Assembly (NCBI RefSeq): GCF_003601985.1
Contig: NZ_QZXA01000008.1
Span: 1 to 64,000, forward strand
Direction: 5' to 3'
Length of the DNA stretch: 64,000 nt
From: Mesorhizobium jarvisii
GTDB taxonomy: Bacteria > Pseudomonadota > Alphaproteobacteria > Rhizobiales > Rhizobiaceae
Under the pieces are notes generated by a model. The model ran no database searches, was not told the origin of the DNA, and was given only the letters and a program-made list of their open reading frames with translations. A program made the translations under genes and the position numbers. Shown here piece by piece: positions 41,479 to 49,519 of this stretch (position 1 is its first letter; each line of letters begins with the position of its first letter).

Positions 41479-42273
41479 ATGAGCGCATCCGCCGATCGTA
41501 ATTCACAGACACGCGCCATCGTCACCGGCGGCGCGCAAGGCATCGGCTTTGCGGTCGCCGAGGCGCTGGCCGACGAGGGCTGCCGGGCATTGGCACTCAT
41601 CGGCCGCTCGCAGGAGAAGGGCGACAAGGCGGTCGCCCATTTCAAAAAGGCCGGCGTCGACGCGATCTTCATCAGCGCCGACGTCTCGAAGGTGGCGGAT
41701 TGCAAGCGCGCGGTGGCGACCGCGCTCGCTCATTTCGGCACGCTGAACGCGCTGGTCAACGCCGCCGCCACCTCGGCGCGCGGCTCGCTGGTCGAAACCT
41801 CGGAAGAGCTTTTCGACCAGATCTTCGCCACCAATGTGCGCGGACCCTTCTTCCTGATGCAGGGGCTGGTCGCCCATCTCCTGGAGCGCAAGGCGCCGGG
41901 CTCGATCGTCAACGTGCTGTCGATGTCGGCGCATACAGGCCAGTCCTTCCTGACGCCCTACTCCACAAGCAAGGGCGCGCTGATGACGCTGACCAAGAAC
42001 GTCGCCAACGCCTATCGCTTCAACCGCATCCGCTGCAACGCGGTGCTGCCGGGATGGATGGATACCGAGGGCGAGGACATCGTGCAGAAGAAATGGCACG
42101 ACGCCCCGGACGACTGGCTGGCGAAGGCCGAAGCCGCGCAGCCTATGGGCCAGTTGGTCAAACCGGACCAACTCGCGCGGCTGATCAGCTACATGGTCAG
42201 CCCGCAATCGGGCGTCATGACGGGATCGCTGGTTGACTACGACCAGAGCGTTGCCGGGTCGTCGCCGGAGTAG
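41479..42273 (+). CDS. short-chain dehydrogenase/reductase
   Basis: 264 aa classical SDR. Cofactor-binding TGGAQGIG is at 16-23, NAAAT replaces the usual NNAG, and the catalytic Ser148, Tyr161 and Lys165 are in LSMSAHTGQSFLTPYSTSK. AAAGGAG precedes the ATG at 41479. Its position after inositol dehydrogenase suggests oxidation of another inositol isomer or a rhizopine intermediate. The exact substrate is unknown. Confidence 0.85.
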   Translation: MSASADRNSQTRAIVTGGAQGIGFAVAEALADEGCRALALIGRSQEKGDKAVAHFKKAGVDAIFISADVSKVADCKRAVATALAHFGTLNALVNAAATSARGSLVETSEELFDQIFATNVRGPFFLMQGLVAHLLERKAPGSIVNVLSMSAHTGQSFLTPYSTSKGALMTLTKNVANAYRFNRIRCNAVLPGWMDTEGEDIVQKKWHDAPDDWLAKAEAAQPMGQLVKPDQLARLISYMVSPQSGVMTGSLVDYDQSVAGSSPE

Positions 42274-42301
42274 CAGCGAGCCCTGCGCAAACGCTCCTCA
42301 C

Positions 42302-42361
42302 TTCGTCATCCACGGGCGGAGAAAGGAGCGAAGCGACGCGGTGCAGCCTGAGGATGACGAA
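42302..42361. repeat. REP-like palindromic repeat
   Basis: A 60-bp element is bounded by the perfect inverted ends TTCGTCATCC (42302-42311) and GGATGACGAA (42352-42361), with an inner GGAGCGAAGCGACGCGGTGC core. It is a frequent Rhizobiales intergenic repeat. It lies between the SDR gene and the DAHP synthase leader and may end the SDR transcript. Confidence 0.75.
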
Positions 42362-42433
42362 ATCGGGAGGGCACGGCTCATCCCAAATTGACTGTCGTCG
42401 AGGGGACGTGACAAACGCCTCCGCTTCGACTAT

Positions 42434-42514
42434 ATGAGCCGCATGATCCACCTGTCCGCCACCTATTGGTACTTTAGCAGCTCGCTGGCGGCGGGAGGAT
42501 TGCGCTCAATCTGA
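42434..42514 (+). CDS. aromatic amino-acid leader peptide of DAHP synthase attenuator
   Basis: A 26-codon reading frame (a second in-frame ATG at 42443 would give 23 codons) encodes the run Thr-Tyr-Trp-Tyr-Phe at codons TAT TGG TAC TTT (42464-42475) and ends at TGA 42512-42514. Four consecutive aromatic residues, including both rare Trp and Phe/Tyr, directly before a 3-deoxy-7-phosphoheptulonate synthase gene are what a ribosome-mediated attenuator sensing all three products would have. No strong Shine-Dalgarno site is visible. A TTGACT box at 42388-42393 could be the -35 element. Confidence 0.8.
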   Translation: MSRMIHLSATYWYFSSSLAAGGLRSI

Positions 42515-42563
42515 AGATTGCAGCAACAAGATCCGAACAGCCGCCAGACCTGGCGGCTTTTTT
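42456..42563 (+). promoter_or_regulatory. transcription attenuator: four-segment mutually exclusive hairpins
   Basis: Segment 1 CCGCCA (42456-42461), segment 2 TGGCGG within CTGGCGGC (42485-42492), segment 3 GCCGCCAG (42540-42547) and segment 4 TGGCGGCT (42551-42558). Pairs 1:2 and 3:4 are compatible; 3:4 is followed by six T residues (42558-42563) and is an intrinsic terminator. Pair 2:3 (eight perfect base pairs) is the antiterminator. A ribosome stalled on the aromatic codons at 42464-42475 would mask segment 1 and free segment 2, allowing read-through into the synthase gene. Confidence 0.85.
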
Positions 42564-42601
42564 GTTTCAGCCGGCAGGTCTCCTAACAGGAGCAGAAAGC
42601 C

Positions 42602-43693
42602 GTGTTGACCACCACAGACGACCTTCGGGTCAAGGAAATCCGAGAACTGAGCACGCCGGACCAGGTGATGCGGGAGATCCCGCGCACGCTGACGGCGACG
42701 CGCACCGTGAGCGCCTCACGTAATGCCATCCACGCCATATTGAACGGCACCGACGACCGGCTGCTTGTCGTCGTCGGACCTTGTTCGATCCACGATCCGG
42801 TCGCGGCCGTTGACTATGCCAGCCGTCTGGCGGCGCTGCGCGAGACCCTGTCCGACCGGCTCGAGATCGTGATGCGGGTGTATTTCGAGAAGCCGCGCAC
42901 CACGGTCGGCTGGAAGGGCCTGATCAACGACCCCGACCTCGACGGCAGCTTCAACATCGACAAGGGGCTCAGGATGGCGCGCAATGTGCTGTCGGCGGTC
43001 AACAATCTCGGCCTGCCGGCGGCGACCGAATTCCTCGACATGACCACGCCACAATACATTGCCGACCTCGTCGCCTGGGGCGCCATCGGCGCGCGCACCA
43101 CCGAGAGCCAGATCCACCGCGAGCTGGCCTCGGGCCTGTCCTGCCCGGTCGGCTTCAAGAACGGCACCGACGGCAATCTCAGGATCGCCGGCGAGGCGGT
43201 AAAATCGGCCGCCCAGCCGCATCATTTCATGGCGGTGACCAAGGGGGGACGCAGCGGCATTGCCACCACCACGGGCAATGAAGACTGCCACGTCATCCTG
43301 CGCGGCGGCGTCCAGCCGAACTATGACGCGGCAAGCGTCGAGGCGGCCTCGCTCGAACTCGCCCGCCTCGGTGTCGCGCCGCGGCTGATGATCGATGCCA
43401 GCCACGCCAACTCGACCAAGAAGCCGGAGAACCAGCCCAAGGTGGCGGCCGATGTGGCCGGCCAGGTGGCGGCGGGCGACGAGCGCATCATCGGCCTGAT
43501 GATCGAGAGCAATCTCGTCGCCGGCCGGCAGGACGTGGTGCCCGGCAAGCCGCTCGTATATGGCCAGAGCATCACGGATGGCTGTATCGACTGGGCGACC
43601 ACCGAGACCGTGCTGCACGGCCTTGCCGGCGCCGTCGAATGGCGCCGGTCGGCACGCCGCGCCATGCTGGAAAGCCGGCAAGGCGCTGCCTGA
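42602..43693 (+). CDS. aroG: 3-deoxy-7-phosphoheptulonate synthase, class I (AroF/G/H type)
   Basis: 363 aa. GPCSIHD, EKPRTTVGWKGLINDP, SGLSCPVGFKNGTDG and MIDASHANSTKK are the family motifs for PEP, erythrose 4-phosphate and metal binding. It catalyses the first committed step of aromatic amino-acid synthesis. The start is GTG at 42602, 9 nt after AGGAG. Expression is probably controlled by the attenuator upstream. Many rhizobia rely on a class II (plant-type) enzyme, so this may be a second, regulated isozyme. Located inside the inositol region without functional link to it. Confidence 0.93.
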   Translation: MLTTTDDLRVKEIRELSTPDQVMREIPRTLTATRTVSASRNAIHAILNGTDDRLLVVVGPCSIHDPVAAVDYASRLAALRETLSDRLEIVMRVYFEKPRTTVGWKGLINDPDLDGSFNIDKGLRMARNVLSAVNNLGLPAATEFLDMTTPQYIADLVAWGAIGARTTESQIHRELASGLSCPVGFKNGTDGNLRIAGEAVKSAAQPHHFMAVTKGGRSGIATTTGNEDCHVILRGGVQPNYDAASVEAASLELARLGVAPRLMIDASHANSTKKPENQPKVAADVAGQVAAGDERIIGLMIESNLVAGRQDVVPGKPLVYGQSITDGCIDWATTETVLHGLAGAVEWRRSARRAMLESRQGAA

Positions 43694-43725
43694 CAGGACG
43701 GCAATGTGGGAAGGGCGACGCTGGA

Positions 43726-44361
43726 TTACGCCGTCCTCAGCCCTTCCCAGGCGGTGAACACCGAGACCGCAAAGAGCAACAGCCCGGCCGCGCGGCCGGC
43801 AAGGATGGTCGCCCGCGGATTGGCGATCAGAAGCTTGCGGCTGCGGCCGGCGGTGATTGCAAGCCCGCCATAGATCGCGGCCTGCGTGATCACCGTCATC
43901 AGACCCATGACAGTCGCCTGCACCCAGATCGGGCCGTAGTCCGGCTTCAGGAACTGCGGATAGACGGCAAGCACGAACAGATAGGCCTTCGGATTGATCA
44001 GGCAGGTCACCAGCCCCTGGCGAAACGCCTTCCATGCGGAGCGGCTGCCGACAGGCCCGTCCTGACCGACGGTGATGGAGCTGCGCATCAGCGTGATGCC
44101 GATGAAGGCCATGTAGGCGGCGCCGGCGATCAGCAGCGGCTTGAACAGGATCGGCACGAAATGCATCAGCAGGCCGACGCCGATCGCCCCGTTCAGCGTG
44201 TGCACCATGCCGCCGACCATGATGCCGCCGGTCGCGGCCAGACCCCTGTCGCGGCCGCCGGTCAGCGCATTGGCCAGCACGAACAGCATGTCCATGCCCG
44301 GAACGGCGATGATGCCGAACAGCAGGATAAAGAAAAGCCAGAGATTTTCCGCGTAGCCCAT
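43726..44361 (-). CDS. LysE-family exporter
   Basis: 211 aa with six predicted helices. It has VPGMDMLFVLANALTGG in the first helix region and INPKAYLFVLAVYPQF in the middle, both family-typical. It is divergent from a WYL-domain regulator gene with about 120 nt between, the usual arrangement of an exporter and its regulator. The start at 44361 is chosen over TTG 44454 because the latter adds a non-homologous extension across the promoter. Substrate unknown. Confidence 0.85.
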   Translation of the reverse strand: MGYAENLWLFFILLFGIIAVPGMDMLFVLANALTGGRDRGLAATGGIMVGGMVHTLNGAIGVGLLMHFVPILFKPLLIAGAAYMAFIGITLMRSSITVGQDGPVGSRSAWKAFRQGLVTCLINPKAYLFVLAVYPQFLKPDYGPIWVQATVMGLMTVITQAAIYGGLAITAGRSRKLLIANPRATILAGRAAGLLLFAVSVFTAWEGLRTA

Positions 44362-44481
44362 GTCAGTTGCCTGTCGCCTCGTTCCACCAAGCCGCAGCGG
44401 AACCTGTTGATTTTCAATTCGATAGGCAGTCCTATAGGTCGACCCAACTGACAAGGGTGTGTCAGTTGCGGTCGGAGCCGG

Positions 44482-45186
44482 GTGAGGAATATGCGCAAGG
44501 CGTCACGCCTGTTCGAGATCATCCAGATCCTGCGGCTGGCGCGGCAGCCGGTGACGGCCGCCATGATCGCCGAACGGCTGGAAGTGACGATCCGTTCGAT
44601 CTATCGCGACATCGCCGCACTTCAGGCGATGCGCGTGCCGATCGAGGGTGGGCGCGGCATCGGTTATATCTTGCGCCCCGGTTTCGACCTGCCGCCGCTG
44701 ATGTTTTCGATCGAGGAGATGGAGGCGATCGTGCTGTCGCTGGCGCTGCTGGAGCGCACGGGCGACGACGAACTCAAGCAGGCGGCCAAGCGCGTCAGCA
44801 GCAAGATCGCCGGCGCGGTGCCGCCGCCGCTGCGCCAGACATTCGACGCCAATGCCCTGCATGCCTGGGGCTTTGCCGCCCCCTCGGCCGGCACGATCGA
44901 CCTGGCGCTGGTGCGCCGCGCCGTCCGCGACGAGGAGAAGCTCGACCTCTCCTATCGCGACGAAGCAGGCCGGACCACGCAACGCATCATCCGGCCGATC
45001 GCGCTGATCTACTACGCCGAGTCCGCCAACATCGTCGCCTGGTGCGAACTGCGGCACGCGATCCGCAATTTCCGCAGCGACCGCATCGAGGACTGCCAGC
45101 CGACCGGGCTGCACTTCAAGGGCGAAGGCGACCGCCTGCGCCAAATCTGGGTCGACGGCTGGGAAACCCCGGCCCCCGGCGGCTAG
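44482..45186 (+). CDS. YafY-type transcriptional regulator (HTH + WYL domain)
   Basis: 234 aa. N-terminal HTH_11 (residues about 5-60, TAAMIAERLEVTIRSIYRDIAAL) is followed by a WYL domain (about 135-225) with IRPIALIYYAESANIVAWCELR. WYL proteins sense small ligands and regulate neighbouring genes; here the divergent LysE exporter is the obvious target. An alternative start at 44491 would remove three residues. Confidence 0.85.
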   Translation: MRNMRKASRLFEIIQILRLARQPVTAAMIAERLEVTIRSIYRDIAALQAMRVPIEGGRGIGYILRPGFDLPPLMFSIEEMEAIVLSLALLERTGDDELKQAAKRVSSKIAGAVPPPLRQTFDANALHAWGFAAPSAGTIDLALVRRAVRDEEKLDLSYRDEAGRTTQRIIRPIALIYYAESANIVAWCELRHAIRNFRSDRIEDCQPTGLHFKGEGDRLRQIWVDGWETPAPGG

Positions 45187-45197
45187 ACGAGCAGGTA

Positions 45198-46307
45198 TTA
45201 CCGCACATCCACCCAGCGCTTTTCCTCGAAGGAGCGTGCCATGGCGTGCACGGTGCGCTCGATCTCCAGACCCTCGGCGAATTCGATGAGGCGCGCCGGT
45301 CGGCCGGCGAGCCGCGTCAGCAATTCGTGGCACTCGATGATCTTGAGGTCGTTGAAGCCCAGGCCATGGCCGGGCGCCGGCAGGAAGGCGTCGTAGGGCT
45401 TGTGGTGCGGCGCCACCAGGATGGTGCGGTAGCCCTGTTCGGTCGGGCGATCCGCGGTGAGATAGAGCTGCAATTCGTTCATTCGCTCCTGGTCGAACAG
45501 GATCGAGCCCTTGGAGCCGAAGATCTGGATGGCGATGCGGCCCTTGCGGCCCCAGGCCGAGCGGTTGACCTGGAGCGTGCCAGCAATGCCGTTTTCCAGA
45601 TGCATCAAGATGCTGGCGATGTCGTAGGTCTCGACCGCGCGGCGGCCGCCCGCCGCCAGCTTGCGGTCGGCATAGGGCTTGGCCATATCGCAGATGACGC
45701 TGGCGACGCGGCCGAACAGGACAGAGACCAGCGACAGCGGATGCACGGCGAAATCGTCGAGGGCGCCATACCCGGAAGCGGCCTCGTGCTTCCAGAAGAA
45801 CAACGCCTCGGGATCGGCCATGAAATCCTCGTCCATCTCGATGCGCAGATGGTTGACCTCGCCGATTATCTTCTCGTCGAGCAGCGCGCCGATGTGACGG
45901 ATGGCCGGGCTCTGGATGTAATTGTAGCCCAAGGCAGTGACCTTGCCGGATTTCCTGGCCGCCTCCGCCATCGCCTCGGCTTCGGCAAAGCTCGGAGCCA
46001 TCGGCTTTTCGCACCACAGATGCTTGCCGGCCTGGAGGATGGCGATGGCCATTTCCGGATGGAACTGGTTGGGCGTGGTCAGCGAGACGATATCGACCTC
46101 CGGGTCGTTGACGACGGCGCGCCAGTCGCCTGAGGCCTTGGCAAAGCCGAACTCCCCGGCCTTGCGCCGCGCCAACTCCTCATTGACCTCGCCGAGATGA
46201 ACGAGCCTGGGCTTGGCCACGTCGGGAAAGACGGCGCCGACGGCACTCCACGCGATGGCGTGGCATTTGCCCATGAAACCCGTGCCGATAAGACCGACGC
46301 CGACCAT
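45198..46307 (-). CDS. Gfo/Idh/MocA-family oxidoreductase
   Basis: 369 aa. Rossmann motif GLIGTGFMGK at the N-terminus, catalytic Lys in WCEKPMAPS, and GYGALDDFAVHPLSL near the active site. The family oxidises inositols, sugars and derivatives with NAD(P). Its promoter faces iolR, so it belongs to the iol regulon by position and could be the MocA-like step or a dehydrogenase for another inositol isomer. The start at 46307 is preferred because the longer frame to 46385 adds an unrelated basic peptide. An inverted repeat TCCATTT-N7-AAATGGA (46352-46372) lies upstream. Confidence 0.85.
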   Translation of the reverse strand: MVGVGLIGTGFMGKCHAIAWSAVGAVFPDVAKPRLVHLGEVNEELARRKAGEFGFAKASGDWRAVVNDPEVDIVSLTTPNQFHPEMAIAILQAGKHLWCEKPMAPSFAEAEAMAEAARKSGKVTALGYNYIQSPAIRHIGALLDEKIIGEVNHLRIEMDEDFMADPEALFFWKHEAASGYGALDDFAVHPLSLVSVLFGRVASVICDMAKPYADRKLAAGGRRAVETYDIASILMHLENGIAGTLQVNRSAWGRKGRIAIQIFGSKGSILFDQERMNELQLYLTADRPTEQGYRTILVAPHHKPYDAFLPAPGHGLGFNDLKIIECHELLTRLAGRPARLIEFAEGLEIERTVHAMARSFEEKRWVDVR

Positions 46308-46547
46308 TTTCCGTTTCCTCCGCTGCCTGAAGCACTTCGTGGATGAATTAGTCCATTTTCTCTCCAAATGGAATGTCTGCCTCATTTTTTATGGCGTTCT
46401 TGCGCAGGCTCGCTATGATGGGGCAGAGAGGACGCTTCCAATACATGTCGCCCAAAAGTGCGCAGCGGTTTTGGGACGACGACTTGCATGGGATCAAACG
46501 GTCTAAAGCGCGCTGACGCGCTTTGGGCAAGCTTGGACGGGCCGACG

Positions 46548-47393
46548 ATGGACGAACGGATACCTCGCGACTTCGAGACGCTGCGCGCCACCATCCTCGA
46601 CCGGCGCGAAAGCCTGCCGAAGCGCATCGCCCAGATCGCCGCCTACGCGCTGGACAATCCCGACGACATCGCCTTCGGCACCGCCGCCAGCATCGCCGCC
46701 TCGGCCGGCGTGCAGCCTTCCACCCTGATCCGCTTTGCCCAGCAGCTCGGCTTCGACGGCTTCACCAGCCTGCAGCAGGTGTTCCGCGAGCGGCTGCGCG
46801 AGCGCAACTCATCCTATGACGAGCGGCTGCAGGCGCTGCGCGCCAAGGCCGAGGGCGGCGCCGGTCACCGCGCGATCTTCGACGGCTTCGTCGCCGCCGC
46901 CAGCACCTCGCTCAACGACATTTCGCGCACGCTGGACGATGCGCATCTGGAAGAGGCGATTTCGCTGCTGGCAAAGGCGCAGACCATCTATGTCCTGGCC
47001 AAGCGGCGCTCCTATCCGGTGGCGACCTATATCGCCTATGCGCTGGGCAAGCTGAAGATCCGCAACCAGCTGATCGAATCGGCCGCCGGCCTGAACGCCG
47101 AGATGATCGCCTTCGCCACGCCGGCGGACGCCGTCATCGCCATCTCCTTCTCGCCCTATGCGCCGGCCACCATCGAGGAAGCACGCACCATTTCGGAACA
47201 GGGCGTGCCGATCGTCGCCATCACCGACAGCTCGTTTTCGCCGCTCGCCCAGTTCGCCAGGGTCTGGTTCGAGGTTGCCGAGGCGGATTTCGCCGGCTTC
47301 CGTTCGCTGTCGGCGACGATGGCCCTGGCCATGGCGTTGACCGTTGGCGTCGGCGAGAAGCGGCGCGATACCGCCCGCAGGCGCAAAGCCTGA
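46548..47393 (+). CDS. iolR: RpiR-family repressor of inositol catabolism
   Basis: 281 aa from the ATG at 46548 (a start at 46488 is possible). The N-terminal HTH_6 domain (PKRIAQIAAYALDNPDDIAFGTAASIAASAGVQ region) and a C-terminal SIS sugar-phosphate-binding domain (from about residue 125, TIYVLAKRRSYPVA) define the family. Immediately upstream of iolC, as in Sinorhizobium iolRCDEB. By homology it represses iol genes until an inositol intermediate binds. Confidence 0.9.
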   Translation: MDERIPRDFETLRATILDRRESLPKRIAQIAAYALDNPDDIAFGTAASIAASAGVQPSTLIRFAQQLGFDGFTSLQQVFRERLRERNSSYDERLQALRAKAEGGAGHRAIFDGFVAAASTSLNDISRTLDDAHLEEAISLLAKAQTIYVLAKRRSYPVATYIAYALGKLKIRNQLIESAAGLNAEMIAFATPADAVIAISFSPYAPATIEEARTISEQGVPIVAITDSSFSPLAQFARVWFEVAEADFAGFRSLSATMALAMALTVGVGEKRRDTARRRKA

Positions 47394-47423
47394 TCGGGCA
47401 CCTAAAAGCCAATTTTAGATCCG

Positions 47424-47468
47424 GGAATGCTCATTCCATATTGACTATGGATTGGAATTATTATTTCA
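47424..47468. promoter_or_regulatory. iolC: IolR operators and promoter upstream of iolC
   Basis: GGAAT-GCTC-ATTCC (47424-47437) fits the GGAA-N6-TTCC motif reported for IolR in Sinorhizobium exactly. A second, TGGAAT-TATT-ATTTCA (47453-47468), is one mismatch off and nearly identical to the site at 37173-37188. A TTGACT -35 box (47441-47446) lies between them and the second site covers the expected -10, so binding would block RNA polymerase. Confidence 0.7.
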
Positions 47469-47548
47469 TATTCCCGGCACCACGCCGCCGCTCGCGCGTG
47501 TTACCCAAACAATGTTGTTCCTGACAACAAGACTGACGGGAGGTTCCA

Positions 47549-49483
47549 ATGAGCGAAGCCGTGGACGCCAGACAGGCGCCGCTCGACGTCATCACCATCG
47601 GTCGCGCTTCCGTCGACCTCTATGGCCAGCAGATCGGCTCGCGGCTGGAGGACATCACCTCTTTCGCCAAGTCGGTTGGTGGCTGCCCCGCCAACATTTC
47701 GGTCGGCACGGCGAGGCTCGGCCTGCGTTCGGCGCTGCTGACGCGCGTCGGCGAAGAGCAGATGGGCCGCTTCGTCCGCGAACAGCTCAAGCGCGAAGGC
47801 GTCAACACCGACGGGCTGAAGACCGACAAGGAGCGGTTGACCGCCCTGGTGCTGCTTTCGGTCGAGAGCGAAGGCGTTTCGCCGATGATCTTCTACCGCT
47901 CGGACTGCGCCGACATGGCGCTGGCGCCGGAAGACATTGACGAGGCGTTTATCGCTTCGGCCCGTTCGATCGTCGTCACCGGCACGCATTTTTCCCGACC
48001 CAACAGCGACGCCGCCCAGCGCAAGGCGATCCGCATCATGAAAGCCAAGGGCGGCAAGGTTATCTTCGACATCGACTATCGGCCCAATCTGTGGGGCCTT
48101 GCCGGCCATGCCGAAGGCTTCGAGCGCTATGTCAAATCCGACCGGGTCTCGGCCCAGCTGAAGACCGTGCTGCCCGATTGCGATCTCATCGTCGGCACCG
48201 AGGAAGAGATCATGATCGCCTCGGGCGCCGACGACTGCCTGAGCGCGCTGAAGACGATCCGCGCGCTGTCGGCGGCCACCATCGTGCTGAAACGCGGCGC
48301 GATGGGCTGCATCGTCTATGACGGACCGATCAGCGACGATCTCGAGGACGGTGTGGTCGGCAAGGGTTTCCCGATCGAGATCTACAATGTGCTGGGGGCC
48401 GGAGACGCCTTCATGTCCGGCTTCCTGCGCGGCTGGCTGGGTGGCGAAGACCATGCGACGGCGGCGACCTGGGCCAATGCCTGTGGCGCCTTCGCCGTGT
48501 CGCGGCTGCTCTGCGCGCCGGAATATCCGACCTTCGAGGAGCTGCAGTTCTTCCTCAAGAACGGCAGCAAATACAGGGCGCTGCGCAAGGACGAAGCGAT
48601 CAACCACATCCATTGGGCAACCACCCGGCGGCGCGACATCCCCTCGCTGATGGCACTCGCCTGCGATCACCGCGTGCAGCTCGAGGATGTGGCGGCGAAG
48701 GCCGGCGCCGATCCGGCGCGCATCCGCGATTTCAAGGTGCTGGCGGTCAAGGCGGCGGCGAAGGTCGCTGCCGGCCGTGACGGCTACGGCATGCTGATCG
48801 ACGAGAAACATGGCCGCGAGGCGATGTTCGAATTCGCCAGGCATTCCTTCGCCTGGCTCGGACGCCCCGTGGAACTGCCAGGCTCGCGGCCGCTGCGCTT
48901 CGAGTTCTCGCAGGATATCGGCTCGCAACTGGTGGAATGGCCGGTCGACCATTGCATCAAGTGCCTGTGCTTCTACCACCCCGACGATCCGGCGGCCTTG
49001 AAGGAGGAACAGCAGCAGAAATTGCGCACGCTGTTCGAGGCGGCGCGGAAAGTCGGCCGGGAACTGCTCGTCGAGATCATCGCGGGCAAGCACGGCAAGC
49101 TCGACGACACGACCATTCCGCGCGCGCTGGAAGAGCTTTATGCGCTCGGCATCAAGCCGGATTGGTGGAAACTCGAACCGCAGGCTTCAGCCGGTGCCTG
49201 GACCAGGATCGAAGCGGTCATCCTGAAGCATGATCCGTGGTGCCGCGGCATCGTGCTGCTTGGGCTGGAAGCGCCGCAGGACGAGCTGGAAGCCGCCTTT
49301 GCGGCCACCGCCAAGGCGCCGATCGTCAAGGGTTTCGCCGTCGGCCGCACCATCTTCGTCCATGCGGCCGAAGAGTGGCTGGCCGGCAGGATGACGGATG
49401 ACGAGGCTGTCGCCGACATGGCCTCGCGCTTCGAACAGTTGACCGAGGCGTGGCTTGCCGCGCGCGGCCGCAAGGCGGCATAA
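47549..49483 (+). CDS. iolC: bifunctional 5-dehydro-2-deoxygluconokinase / DUF2090 (aldolase-like)
   Basis: 644 aa. Residues about 12-325 are a PfkB-type kinase with the C-terminal motif NVLGAGDAFMSGFLRG (catalytic Asp); residues about 335-640 form a DUF2090 domain, related to tagatose/IolJ-like aldolases, with MALACDHRVQLED and VDHCIKCLCFYHPDDP. The kinase phosphorylates 2-deoxy-5-keto-gluconate in inositol catabolism and the second domain may cleave the product. This fusion is common in alphaproteobacteria. GGGAGG precedes the ATG. Confidence 0.92.
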   Translation: MSEAVDARQAPLDVITIGRASVDLYGQQIGSRLEDITSFAKSVGGCPANISVGTARLGLRSALLTRVGEEQMGRFVREQLKREGVNTDGLKTDKERLTALVLLSVESEGVSPMIFYRSDCADMALAPEDIDEAFIASARSIVVTGTHFSRPNSDAAQRKAIRIMKAKGGKVIFDIDYRPNLWGLAGHAEGFERYVKSDRVSAQLKTVLPDCDLIVGTEEEIMIASGADDCLSALKTIRALSAATIVLKRGAMGCIVYDGPISDDLEDGVVGKGFPIEIYNVLGAGDAFMSGFLRGWLGGEDHATAATWANACGAFAVSRLLCAPEYPTFEELQFFLKNGSKYRALRKDEAINHIHWATTRRRDIPSLMALACDHRVQLEDVAAKAGADPARIRDFKVLAVKAAAKVAAGRDGYGMLIDEKHGREAMFEFARHSFAWLGRPVELPGSRPLRFEFSQDIGSQLVEWPVDHCIKCLCFYHPDDPAALKEEQQQKLRTLFEAARKVGRELLVEIIAGKHGKLDDTTIPRALEELYALGIKPDWWKLEPQASAGAWTRIEAVILKHDPWCRGIVLLGLEAPQDELEAAFAATAKAPIVKGFAVGRTIFVHAAEEWLAGRMTDDEAVADMASRFEQLTEAWLAARGRKAA

Positions 49484-49519
49484 GAAGGCGCGGCAGAAGA
49501 ACTGCGGAGGAAACCTATC

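Noticed and set aside
42716..44035. 439-codon leftward frame opposite the DAHP synthase gene
   Set aside because: Spans two genes on both strands and matches nothing; a shadow of the coding frame.
46352..46372. Inverted repeat TCCATTT-N7-AAATGGA before the Gfo/Idh gene as an IolR site
   Set aside because: It lacks the GGAA-N6-TTCC spacing seen at iolC; kept only as an unassigned repeat.
47501..49093. 530-codon leftward frame opposite iolC
   Set aside because: Antisense to a well-supported kinase/DUF2090 fusion.
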